DNA from: Motilibacter rhizosphaerae
GTDB lineage: Bacteria > Actinomycetota > Actinomycetes > Motilibacterales > Motilibacteraceae
Reading direction: 5' to 3'
Length of the DNA stretch: 64,000 bases
Assembly (NCBI RefSeq): GCF_004216915.1
Contig: NZ_SGXD01000001.1
Coordinates: 744,001-808,000, forward strand
In this document: positions 32,726-41,005 of the stretch, piece after piece
Position numbering within the stretch: position 1 is the stretch's first letter
How the letters are laid out: every line of letters begins with the position of its first letter
The notes under the pieces: model-generated
What the model saw: only the letters and a program-made list of their open reading frames with translations
Databases searched by the model: none
Told to the model about the DNA's origin: nothing
Program-made: the position numbers and the translations under genes

Positions 32726-33730
32726 ATGCCGAGGTACGGGTTCAACGTCCAGTGGCTCTTCACCCAGAGCCGCCCCCCGCAGGGGCCCGACGAGCGCGTC
32801 CTCGACGCGGTCGCCGCATGGGGCTTCGACTTCCTGCGGCTGCCGACCGACTACCGCCACTGGGCGGTCGGCGGCGACCCCTTCCGGGCTGACGAGGCGG
32901 TGCTGCAGCTCGTCGACCAGGCCCTCGAGGCCTGCCGGCAGCGCGGCATCCACCTGAGCCTCAACCTGCACCGCGCCCCCGGCTACGTCATCACCGGCTG
33001 GGAGACCGAGCCGTACGACCTGTGGTCGGACCAGGAGCCGCAGGACGCCTTCGTCGCGACCTGGGAGCGGTTCGCCGAGCGCTACCGCGGCGTCCCCGGT
33101 GAGGCGCTGAGCTTCGACCTCGTCAACGAGCCCCCCGCCCTGGGGCTGCGCGGGTTCTCGCGCGACGCGCACGAGCGCGTCATCCGGCGTACGCACGCCG
33201 CCGTCCGCGCGGTCGACCCGCAGCGCCCGGTGGTCATCGACGGGCTGGACGGCGGGAACCTCGCCATGCCCGAGCTCGCGGACCTGGCCGGCACGACGCA
33301 GAGCGTGCGCGGCTACCAGCCGATGGCGGTGTCGCACTACCGCGCCGAGTGGTGGCCGCCGAGCGCGGAGCTGCCCGCCCCCGCGTACCCCGTGGAGTAC
33401 GACGGCCGGCACTGGGACCGCGCCGGACTGCGGGCGTCGTACGCGCCGTGGCGCCAGCTCGAGCAGCGTGGAGTGCCGGTGCACGTGGGGGAGTTCGGCT
33501 GCTACGAGCACACGCCGGACGACGTCGCGCGCGCCTGGTTCGCCGACCTCTTCGCGGTCTTCGCGGAGTTCGGCTGGGGCTACGCGCTCTGGGAGTTCGA
33601 GGGGCCGTTCGGGGTCGTCGGGCACCACCGCCCGGGCGCGGCCTTCGAGCAGCGCGACGGGTTCCTCGTCGACGTGGGCCTGCTGGAGCTCCTCCAGTCC
33701 TCGCGCGTGCGGGACGCGGTGACCGGCTAG
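32726..33730 (+). CDS. Glycoside hydrolase family 5 enzyme, intracellular
   Basis: A 334-residue TIM-barrel hydrolase without a signal peptide. Catalytic acid/base Glu135 sits in F-D-L-V-N-E-P-P and the nucleophile Glu256 in V-H-V-G-E-F-G-C-Y-E. The N-terminus has the GH5 pattern G-F-D-F-L-R-L-P-T-D-Y. Family members cleave beta-1,4-glucans, mannans or xyloglucans. The nearby beta-mannosidase and oligosaccharide importer favour manno-oligosaccharides or glucomanno-oligosaccharides (inference). The stop codon is shared with the convergent LacI gene: the four bases CTAG (33727-33730) hold both stops. Confidence 0.88.
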   Translation: MPRYGFNVQWLFTQSRPPQGPDERVLDAVAAWGFDFLRLPTDYRHWAVGGDPFRADEAVLQLVDQALEACRQRGIHLSLNLHRAPGYVITGWETEPYDLWSDQEPQDAFVATWERFAERYRGVPGEALSFDLVNEPPALGLRGFSRDAHERVIRRTHAAVRAVDPQRPVVIDGLDGGNLAMPELADLAGTTQSVRGYQPMAVSHYRAEWWPPSAELPAPAYPVEYDGRHWDRAGLRASYAPWRQLEQRGVPVHVGEFGCYEHTPDDVARAWFADLFAVFAEFGWGYALWEFEGPFGVVGHHRPGAAFEQRDGFLVDVGLLELLQSSRVRDAVTG

Positions 33731-34848
33731 GGCGCCAGCTCGCCGGAGCCCCGCTGGACGAGCCATGTGGGGACGACGACCTGCCGCGGGGGGCTGACGA
33801 GGTCGTCCTGCCTCCACAGGGCGAGCCGCACGGCCGCGCGGCCCATCTCCCCCGGGTCGTGGGCCACCACGCTCACGCCGAGCGTCGCGGCGAGGTCGAA
33901 GTCGTCGAACCCCACGAACGCGAACGGCTGCAGCATCCCCTGCCGCACCGCCAGGATGCCGACGCTGGCCTTGTTGTTGCCCGCGAGCAGGGCGGTGGGC
34001 GGCTCGGGCAGGGCGAGCAGCGCCCGGGTAGCGCGCTCGGCCTCCGTCGCGTCGGTGGCGTCGTGCCGCTCGTACTCCGGGCGCGGGGCGATGCCGGCCG
34101 CGGCGAGCGCACGGCGGTAGCCCGCCAGCCGCTCCTCGTGGGTGTACAGGGTCGGCGCGCTGCCGACGAAGGCGACCCTGCGGTGGCCGTGCTGGACCAG
34201 GCTGCGCACCGCGGCCTCGGCTCCGGCGGCGTTGTCGAAGACCACGCTGTCCGTGACGAGGTTGCGGGCCGGGCGGTCCACGCAGATGACGGGCGTGCCG
34301 AGCTGGCGCTCGCCCTCGAGGTAGCCCTGGTCGGGGGCGATGGGCACCAGCAGCAGGCTGCGGACGCGCCGCTCGAGCATCGCGCCCACGACCCGCTGCT
34401 CGTGCGCGGCCTCGTCGTCGGTGGCGGCGATGACGAGGGTCAGCCCGTGCTCGGCGAGCTCGCGCTCGATGCCCGCGGCGACCTTGGAGTAGAACGCGTT
34501 GGACAGGTCGCCCATGACGAACGCCACCGTCGTGGAGACCCCGCCCCTGCGCAGGTCGCGGGCGAGGGAGTTGGGCCGGAACCGCAGCCGCTGCGCTGCT
34601 TCGAGCACGCGCGTACGCGTCTCGGGCGAGACGCTGGAAGACCCCGCGAACACCCGCGAGACCGTCTTGCCGGAGACGCCCGCCAGCCGCGCGACGTCGG
34701 TCACGGTCGCCCGGGACAGGGCGGGGCTGGGGGCGGAGGGGCCGCTCTCGTCCGCGGTGCGCTCCTGCACCGGTATGCCCGTGCGGGCCTGCGTGGCGCT
34801 CGCGATGGCGTCGCTCGACGCTGTGCGGGGGCTGTCCACGGCGGGCAC
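33727..34848 (-). CDS. LacI family transcriptional regulator
   Basis: About 373 residues. The helix-turn-helix is A-T-V-T-D-V-A-R-L-A-G-V-S-G-K-T-V-S-R-V-F, followed by a hinge and a periplasmic-binding-protein-like effector domain of usual length. As translated from GTG 34848 it has an extra 50-residue Ser/Ala-rich N-terminus before the HTH, which is atypical; internal GTG codons, for example near 34770, could be the real start. It lies between GH5 and the importer operon and is the obvious local repressor. The GTCAACG motif near its own start and near the binding-protein gene may be its target. Confidence 0.88.
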   Translation of the reverse strand: MPAVDSPRTASSDAIASATQARTGIPVQERTADESGPSAPSPALSRATVTDVARLAGVSGKTVSRVFAGSSSVSPETRTRVLEAAQRLRFRPNSLARDLRRGGVSTTVAFVMGDLSNAFYSKVAAGIERELAEHGLTLVIAATDDEAAHEQRVVGAMLERRVRSLLLVPIAPDQGYLEGERQLGTPVICVDRPARNLVTDSVVFDNAAGAEAAVRSLVQHGHRRVAFVGSAPTLYTHEERLAGYRRALAAAGIAPRPEYERHDATDATEAERATRALLALPEPPTALLAGNNKASVGILAVRQGMLQPFAFVGFDDFDLAATLGVSVVAHDPGEMGRAAVRLALWRQDDLVSPPRQVVVPTWLVQRGSGELAP

Positions 34849-35167
34849 GCTACCAGCCGTCGTCCGCGCCCACCCCCAAGTCAACGATAGACATCAACTC
34901 GTCCGGCTTCAGGGGCCGCGACTACGGTCGTCTCGTCGCCCTGGAGGAGATCCCGTTGCCCTTCAACCCTTCCTCCCTGTCATGACTGGTGCTCTGCCGC
35001 CCGCGGCCGGGGCCTCGAGCGAGAGCGCTGGTCGATGACAGCGATGACATGGGGTCTTGACGGCAGCTCGAGTGATGCCTAGGTTCGGCGGCACACCTAC
35101 TTACGACCTGTTGCTAAGTCCAGCGCGGGTCGGCCGCAGTGTCAACGCTGACATCGAAGGGCTCCTC
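34849..35167. promoter_or_regulatory. Intergenic control region between lacI and the sugar importer operon
   Basis: About 320 bp without a gene. It holds a well-formed housekeeping-type promoter on the forward strand (TTGACG at 35057-35062, 17-base spacer, TAGGTT at 35080-35085). Downstream, at 35140-35153, is the 14-bp inverted repeat TGTCAACGCTGACA, which is suitable for a LacI protein, and near 34880 on the lacI side is a related GTCAACG half-site. The order promoter-operator-binding-protein gene fits repression by the LacI regulator. The remaining sequence shows nothing recognisable. Confidence 0.6.
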
Positions 35168-36517
35168 ATGAAGAAGCAAGCAGCCGTCGTGCTGGCCTCC
35201 GCCTTCGCCCTCGCGGCGTGCGGCAGCAGCGGCGGGAAGGACACCACGGCGAGCAGCAGCGCGGCGGGCGGCTCCGCCGGCGTCTCGGCCGCCTCCGGCG
35301 CGTCAGCAGCCCCGGCGGGCGGGGAGGTCGCCGGCGACCTGACCGTGCTCACGCACCGCACGGACCTGGTCAACACCGTGTTCAAGGACTACGCGAAGAC
35401 CTTCGAAGCGAAGTACCCGGAGGTCCACGTGAAGTTCGAAGCCGTCACGGACTACGAGCAGACCGTCCGCACGCGGCTCAACACCAACGACTACGGCGAC
35501 GTCGTCGAGATCCCGGGGTCCGTGACGCCCGACCAGCTCTCGAAGTACTTCGTGCCGCTGGGCACGGTCGACGAGGAGAGCGCGAAGTACAACTGGGTCC
35601 GCCCGCAGTCCTACCAGGGCGAGTCCTACGGGCGACCGATCGTGGGCAACGCGCAGGGCATCCTCTACAACCGCAAGGTGTGGACGGCGGCGGGGGTCAC
35701 CGACCTGCCGAAGACGCCCGACGAGTTCCTCGCCGATCTGCAGAAGATCAAGGACACGCAGAAGGGCGTCACGCCGTTCTACACGAACTACAAGGACGGC
35801 TGGCCCGTCACGCAGTGGATCGGGATGCGCGACTCCATCACGGGCGATCCCGACGTCGACAACGCGTACGCGCACAGCGACGCGCCCTGGGCGTCAGGGA
35901 CCTCCCTCAACATCACCGACACCCTGCTCTACGACATCGTGCACCAGGGCCTGGCCGAGAAGGACCCGACGACCACCAACTGGGAGGCGTCGAAGAAGCT
36001 CATCGGCACGGGCAAGGTCGCGACGATGGCGCTCGGCTCGTGGGCGATCGTCCAGATGCAGGCCGCCGCCCCGTCCAAGGACGACATCGGCTACATGCCC
36101 TACCCGTACCAGAAGGACGGGAAGTTCTACTCGCAGACCGGTGGCGACTACAACAACGCCATCAGCATCCACTCGAAGAACAAGGCCGCAGCCAAGGCGT
36201 GGATCGACTGGTTCTCCGACGAGTCGGGCTACGCCGACCACGAGGGCGGCATCCCGGTCAAGAAGGGTGCTCCGCTCCCGGCGACGCTGTCGGACTTCAC
36301 GAAGGCCGACGTCCAGCTGATCGAGCTCAACCCCGCTCCCGCCGGTGAGGAGGGGCTGTTCAACCGGATCGACCAGAAGTCCGAGATCGGCGTGAACGAC
36401 CCCAAGTACCACCAGCGCATCATCGACGCCGCACGCGGCGCGAAGAAGGAGACGCTGCAGCAGATCTTCGACGACCTCGACGCGAAGTGGGCAGCTGCCC
36501 GCAAGTCCACGACGTAG
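35168..36517 (+). CDS. Sugar ABC transporter substrate-binding lipoprotein
   Basis: A 449-residue binding protein of the carbohydrate family 1. The signal peptide M-K-K-Q-A-A-V-V-L ends in the lipobox L-A-A-C, then a Ser/Ala/Gly linker of about 35 residues. The mature part begins L-T-V-L-T-H-R-T-D-L-V-N and has typical elements such as V-V-E-I-P-G-S-V-T-P and G-N-A-Q-G-I-L-Y-N-R-K-V-W. ATG 35168 is preceded by GAAGGG. It is the first gene of the importer operon and follows the promoter and operator at 35057-35153. Ligand predicted from context: manno-oligosaccharide. Confidence 0.93.
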   Translation: MKKQAAVVLASAFALAACGSSGGKDTTASSSAAGGSAGVSAASGASAAPAGGEVAGDLTVLTHRTDLVNTVFKDYAKTFEAKYPEVHVKFEAVTDYEQTVRTRLNTNDYGDVVEIPGSVTPDQLSKYFVPLGTVDEESAKYNWVRPQSYQGESYGRPIVGNAQGILYNRKVWTAAGVTDLPKTPDEFLADLQKIKDTQKGVTPFYTNYKDGWPVTQWIGMRDSITGDPDVDNAYAHSDAPWASGTSLNITDTLLYDIVHQGLAEKDPTTTNWEASKKLIGTGKVATMALGSWAIVQMQAAAPSKDDIGYMPYPYQKDGKFYSQTGGDYNNAISIHSKNKAAAKAWIDWFSDESGYADHEGGIPVKKGAPLPATLSDFTKADVQLIELNPAPAGEEGLFNRIDQKSEIGVNDPKYHQRIIDAARGAKKETLQQIFDDLDAKWAAARKSTT

Positions 36518-36532
36518 CCCGAGCCCACTGCT

Positions 36533-36574
36533 CCGGCAGCGCGGCGGGCGCTGTCCCGTACGCCGCGCTGCCGG
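36533..36574 (+). terminator. Stem-loop between binding-protein gene and permease
   Basis: Perfect 14-bp arms (36533-36546 and 36561-36574) with a 14-base loop, no T-run. It lies between the binding-protein stop and the permease start, matching the hairpin at 477-511 in position and arm length. It probably trims or stabilises the transcript to give excess binding protein. Confidence 0.65.
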
Positions 36575-36599
36575 CACCACCCTGAGGAGACGAGGAGAC

Positions 36600-37550
36600 A
36601 TGACCGTCGTCATGGGCCGCGCCGCCCGCGAGGCGCGGGGCAGTGGCAGTCCGCGGGGTGGCTCCGGCCGTGCGCGGAAGCAGCCGCTGCTCACGACGCT
36701 GACGCCGTACCTCTTCCTGCTCGTGCCCGTCACCCTGCTGCTGGTCTTCGTCTACCTCCCGAGCATCGACCTCGTGTGGTACGGGTTCAGCGACTACGCG
36801 GGGCTGGGGACGCCCAAGTGGGTCGGACTCGCGAACTACCAGGAGGTCTACCAGCGCCCGGAGCTCTTCCGGGCTTTCTGGGTCAGCCTCTACTACATGG
36901 TCGGCAGCGTCGTGCAGATGGTGCTCGCGCTCTACCTCGCGACCGTGCTCAGCTTCAGCGTGCGCTTCCGCAACCTCTGGAAGGGCATCATCTTCTTCCC
37001 CTTCCTGCTCAACACCGTGGCCATCGCCATGATCTTCCAGTTCGCCTTCCAGGAGAACGGCACGGTCGACGCGGTGCTGTCCCTCGTGGGGCTGGGCTCC
37101 GTCAAGCAGCAGTGGCTGGGCAACACGAGCATCGTCAACTGGTCGATGGTGACGGTGTCGATCTGGCGCTACCTCGGCCTGAACTTCGTCATCTTCCTCG
37201 GGGCGATCCAGTCGATCCCCGGAGCGCTCTACGAGGCCGCGGACCTCGACGGTGCCAGCCGCTGGCAGCAGTTCCGCTACATCATCTTCCCCGGTATCAA
37301 GCCGCTGGTGGCGCTGTCGTTCATCCTCAGCATCGCCGGCTCGCTCGCGGCCTTCGACACGCCGTACATCATCCTCAAGGGTGCCAACGGCACGCAGACG
37401 TTCGTCATCGAGATCGTGCAGCTCGCCTTCGTCGAGTCGCACAAGGTGGGTCTCGCCTCGGCGCTGGCGATCATCCTGCTCGTCATCACGCTCATCGTGG
37501 TCGTCGGGCTCCGGCGCCTGCTCCCGGACGAGAAGGTGAACCTCACGTGA
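36600..37550 (+). CDS. Sugar ABC transporter permease, MalF/UgpA type
   Basis: A 316-residue permease with an Arg/Gly-rich cytoplasmic leader (about 30 residues) and six spans. The EAA loop is A-L-Y-E-A-A-D-L-D-G-A-S. ATG 36600 is preceded by GAGGAGAC repeats; an internal Met at residue 5 is also possible. It is coupled to the next permease by a GTGA overlap and forms the channel with it. There is no ATPase gene in the operon. Confidence 0.92.
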   Translation: MTVVMGRAAREARGSGSPRGGSGRARKQPLLTTLTPYLFLLVPVTLLLVFVYLPSIDLVWYGFSDYAGLGTPKWVGLANYQEVYQRPELFRAFWVSLYYMVGSVVQMVLALYLATVLSFSVRFRNLWKGIIFFPFLLNTVAIAMIFQFAFQENGTVDAVLSLVGLGSVKQQWLGNTSIVNWSMVTVSIWRYLGLNFVIFLGAIQSIPGALYEAADLDGASRWQQFRYIIFPGIKPLVALSFILSIAGSLAAFDTPYIILKGANGTQTFVIEIVQLAFVESHKVGLASALAIILLVITLIVVVGLRRLLPDEKVNLT

Positions 37551-38413
37551 GCGCCGTCCCCGGGACGCCCGCGCCGCTCCGCGACTCGCGGGCACGCGGC
37601 CGCATGCTCAGCGCGCTGAAGTACGCGTCCCTGCTCGCCGCGTCGGCGTTCATGCTCGTGCCGATGCTCGTCATCCTCTTCAACAGCCTGAAGAGCAACG
37701 ACGAGCTCTTCTCCGGCTACCCGTTGGCGCTCCCGCACGGCCTGCACCTCAGCAACTACGCGACGGCGTGGACCGACGGCAACATGGCGCGCGGCTTCCT
37801 CAACACCGGGATCATCCTCGTGGTGTCGCTCGTGGGGAACATCCTCGTCGCGTCGATGACGGCGTACGCGCTGGACCGCTTCGAGTTCCGAGGGAAGAAG
37901 CTGGTGCTGGCAGGGTTCGTCGTCGCCACCCTGATCCCGGGGATCACCACGCAGGTCGCCGTCTTCCAGATCGTCAACCACCTCGGGCTGTTCAACACTC
38001 GCTGGTCCGCGATCCTGCTCTTCCTCGGCACGGACATCATCTCGATCTACATCTTCCTGCAGTTCCTCCGCGGCATCCCCCGCGAGCTCGACGAGGCGGC
38101 GGCGCTGGACGGCGCCAACGTCCTGTCGATCTTCTTCCGGATCATCTTCCCGCTGCTGCGCCCGGCGATCGCCACGGTCTGCATCGTCAAGGGCGTCGCG
38201 ATCTACAACGACTTCTTCGTGCCGTTCCTCTACATGCCCAAACCGGAGCTGCAGACGGTGTCGACCTCGCTGTACGCCTTCCAGGGCCCGTACGGCGGGC
38301 AGTGGGAGATCATCTCGGCCGCGATCGTCATCATCGCGCTGCCCTCGCTCGTGCTCTTCCTGGCGCTCCAGCGCTACGTCTACAACGGGTTCACCTCGGG
38401 CGCGACCAAGTAG
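37547..38413 (+). CDS. Sugar ABC transporter permease, MalG/UgpE type
   Basis: A 288-residue permease, GTG start overlapping the upstream stop. Six membrane spans; the EAA loop reads E-L-D-E-A-A-A-L-D-G-A-N. The end (L-Q-R-Y-V-Y-N-G-F-T-S-G-A-T-K) is the usual short cytoplasmic tail of MalG-like proteins. Partner of the preceding permease in uptake of the sugar bound by the 35168-36517 lipoprotein. Confidence 0.92.
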   Translation: MSAVPGTPAPLRDSRARGRMLSALKYASLLAASAFMLVPMLVILFNSLKSNDELFSGYPLALPHGLHLSNYATAWTDGNMARGFLNTGIILVVSLVGNILVASMTAYALDRFEFRGKKLVLAGFVVATLIPGITTQVAVFQIVNHLGLFNTRWSAILLFLGTDIISIYIFLQFLRGIPRELDEAAALDGANVLSIFFRIIFPLLRPAIATVCIVKGVAIYNDFFVPFLYMPKPELQTVSTSLYAFQGPYGGQWEIISAAIVIIALPSLVLFLALQRYVYNGFTSGATK

Positions 38414-38512
38414 CCCTGCCCCGCCTGCTGGCCACAGCGCCACCGCCCGGCGGCGCCGTAGGCTGCCGTGGTCCCGTCTGCACCCGTCCACCCCCTGCTT
38501 CCGGGAGCTTCC

Positions 38513-40957
38513 GTGCTGCGTACCGACCTCCATGACGGCTGGACCGTCCGCGCCGTGGCCGGGGACCCGCCGCCCGACGTCGCGGCCGCCACCGTCCCTG
38601 CCACCGTGCCCGGCAGCGTGCACACCGACCTGCTGGCCGCCGGGCTGATCGCGGACCCGTACCTCGACCTCAACGAGCAGCTGCTGCAGTGGGTGGGCCG
38701 CACGGACTGGCGCTACGAGACGAGCTTCGCGTGGGCCGGCGGGGCGGACGAGCGCGTCGACCTCGTCCTCGAGGGGCTCGACACCGTGGCCAGGGTGGAG
38801 CTCAACGGGCGCACGGTCGCCGAGACGCGCAACATGCACCGCACCTACCGCGTCGACGTGGGCGCGCTGCTCTCCGTCGGGGACAACACGCTGGCCGTCG
38901 CCTTCCGCTCCCCGGTCAAGGCCGCGGACGAGGCGTCCGAGCAGATCGGCCGGCGCCCCCACGTCAACACCCACCCGTACAACGCCATCCGGAAGATGGC
39001 CTGCAACTTCGGCTGGGACTGGGGGCCCGACCTCGCCACCGTCGGGATCTGGAAGCCGATCAGCCTGCAGGCGTGGTCGGGTGCGCGGCTCGCAGCGGTG
39101 CGCCCGCTCGTCTCCGTGGACGGTACGCGGGGGATCGTCCGCGTCGCGGTCGACGTCGAGCGCGCCGGCCTGGCGGGCGACCTGCCGCTCGTCGCCCGGG
39201 TGGGCGACGTCACGGTCGAGTCCGTCGTGCCTGCCGGCGCCTCCTCCGCGGTCGTCGAGGTCGTGGTCGAGGACGCGGAGCTGTGGTGGCCGGTCGGCCA
39301 CGGCGACCAGCCGCTCTACGACGTCACGGTCGAGCTCGGCGGCGACCTCGACACCTGGTCCGGTCGCGTCGGCTTCCGGACTGTCGAGCTGCGCACGGAG
39401 CCCGACGACCGCGGCACCTCGTTCACCTTCGTCATCAACGGCAGGCCGGTGTTCGTCAAGGGCGCCAACTGGATCCCGGACGACTGCTTCCTCGAGCGCG
39501 TGACGCGCGAGCGGTACGCCGCCCGGATCACGCAGTCGCTCGACGCCGGCATCAACCTGCTCCGCGTCTGGGGCGGGGGCATCTACGAGCAGGACGACTT
39601 CTACGAGCTCTGCGACGAGCAGGGACTGCTGGTGTGGCAGGACTTCCTCTTCGCCTGCGCGGCGTACTCCGAGGAGGAGCCGCTGCGCTCCGAGGTGGCG
39701 GCGGAGGCCCGCGACAACGTCACTCGGCTCGTCGCCCACCCGAGCCTCGTCCTGTGGAACGGCAACAACGAGAACATCTGGGGCTACCACGACTGGGGGT
39801 GGCAGGAGCGGCTCGACGGCCTGAGCTGGGGCGCGGGCTACTACGACGACCTGCTCCCGTCGATCGTCGCCGAGCTCGACGGCACCCGGCCGTACTCCAA
39901 CGGCAGTCCGTACTCCGTAGACCCGGAGCGCCACCCGAACGACCCGGCGCACGGCTCGATGCACATCTGGGACGTGTGGAACCAGCGCGACTACACGGTC
40001 TACCGCGACTACGAGCCGCGCTTCGTCTCGGAGTTCGGCTGGCAGGGTCCGCCGACGTGGGCCACGCTCACCCGGGCGATCTCCGACGAGCCGCTGACGC
40101 CCGAGTCGCCGGGCGTGCTGCTGCACCAGAAGGCCATGGAGGGCAACAGGAAGCTCGAGACCGGGCTCGCGCCGCACCTCCCGCAGCCGCGGGGGATGGA
40201 CGACTTCCACTGGGCGACGCAGCTCAACCAGGCGCGCGCGATCGCCTTCGGCATCGAGCACTTCCGCTCCATCGCACCCCACTGCTCCGGGGCGGTCGTC
40301 TGGCAGATCAACGACTGCTGGCCGGTGACGTCCTGGGCGGCGGTCGACGGCGACGGCCGCAAGAAACCGCTGTGGTACGCCCTCCGCCGGGTCTTCCGGC
40401 CACGGCTGCTCACCCTCCAGCCGCGCAGCGGCGGGCTCGCCGTCGTCGTGTCGAACGACAGCGGCGAGGCGTGGGCGGGGGAGGTCGCCGTGTCCCGGCG
40501 CGCGTTCGACGGCAGGACGCTCGAGTCAGCTGCCCTGCCGTTCAGCGCCGACGCGTGGGGAACCGTCTCCGTCGACCTGCCGAAGGAGCTGACGCTGGCC
40601 GAGGACGGGACGGCGGAGCTCCTCGTCGCGGAGGTGCCGGGCGCCCAGCGGGCGGTGTGGTTCTTCGCCGAGGACCGGGACTCGGCACTGCCCGCGCCGG
40701 AGCTCACGACGGCGGTGGCGCGTACGGGCCGGGGCTATGCGGTGACGGTGACCGCCGGCGCGCTGGCGCGTGACCTCACCCTGCTCGCGGACAAGGCCGC
40801 GGCCGACGCGGAGGTCGACGAGCAGCTCGTCACCCTGCTGCCGGGCGAGTCCGTGGTGTTCGAGGTCAGCACCGCCGCCGAGCTCGACGCCGCCGCGCTC
40901 ACCGGCTGGTCGGTGCTGCGCAGCGCCAACCAGCTCCTCCACCCCAGAACCCCGTGA
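38513..40957 (+). CDS. Beta-mannosidase, glycoside hydrolase family 2
   Basis: An 814-residue GH2 enzyme of the beta-mannosidase group (family about 800-900). The N-terminal sugar-binding domain has V-P-G-S-V-H-T-D-L and G-W-D-W-G-P-D-L-A-T-V-G-I-W, the hallmark of this group. The catalytic acid/base Glu420 is in W-N-G-N-N-E-N-I-W, the nucleophile Glu507 in F-V-S-E-F-G-W-Q-G. It releases mannose from non-reducing ends of beta-1,4-manno-oligosaccharides. No signal peptide. GTG 38513 has GGGAG upstream; GTG 38468 is in frame but lacks one. The TGA stop (40955-40957) lies inside the palindromic repeat at 40951-40997. Confidence 0.92.
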   Translation: MLRTDLHDGWTVRAVAGDPPPDVAAATVPATVPGSVHTDLLAAGLIADPYLDLNEQLLQWVGRTDWRYETSFAWAGGADERVDLVLEGLDTVARVELNGRTVAETRNMHRTYRVDVGALLSVGDNTLAVAFRSPVKAADEASEQIGRRPHVNTHPYNAIRKMACNFGWDWGPDLATVGIWKPISLQAWSGARLAAVRPLVSVDGTRGIVRVAVDVERAGLAGDLPLVARVGDVTVESVVPAGASSAVVEVVVEDAELWWPVGHGDQPLYDVTVELGGDLDTWSGRVGFRTVELRTEPDDRGTSFTFVINGRPVFVKGANWIPDDCFLERVTRERYAARITQSLDAGINLLRVWGGGIYEQDDFYELCDEQGLLVWQDFLFACAAYSEEEPLRSEVAAEARDNVTRLVAHPSLVLWNGNNENIWGYHDWGWQERLDGLSWGAGYYDDLLPSIVAELDGTRPYSNGSPYSVDPERHPNDPAHGSMHIWDVWNQRDYTVYRDYEPRFVSEFGWQGPPTWATLTRAISDEPLTPESPGVLLHQKAMEGNRKLETGLAPHLPQPRGMDDFHWATQLNQARAIAFGIEHFRSIAPHCSGAVVWQINDCWPVTSWAAVDGDGRKKPLWYALRRVFRPRLLTLQPRSGGLAVVVSNDSGEAWAGEVAVSRRAFDGRTLESAALPFSADAWGTVSVDLPKELTLAEDGTAELLVAEVPGAQRAVWFFAEDRDSALPAPELTTAVARTGRGYAVTVTAGALARDLTLLADKAAADAEVDEQLVTLLPGESVVFEVSTAAELDAAALTGWSVLRSANQLLHPRTP

Positions 40958-40997
40958 TCATGCACGTCCTGGGACACAGGACGTGCATGATCACGGG
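40951..40997. repeat. Intergenic palindromic repeat, copy 2 (contains beta-mannosidase stop)
   Basis: A perfect palindrome with 21-bp arms (40951-40971 and 40977-40997) and a 5-base loop GGACA. The left arm begins CCCGTGATCATGCACGTCC. The TGA of GTGATCA serves as the stop of the beta-mannosidase gene, and the right arm ends eight bases before the stop of the convergent binding-protein gene. RNA from either side would fold into a very stable hairpin, so it probably also works as a bidirectional terminator. Confidence 0.9.
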
Positions 40998-41005
40998 GAG
41001 TCGGG

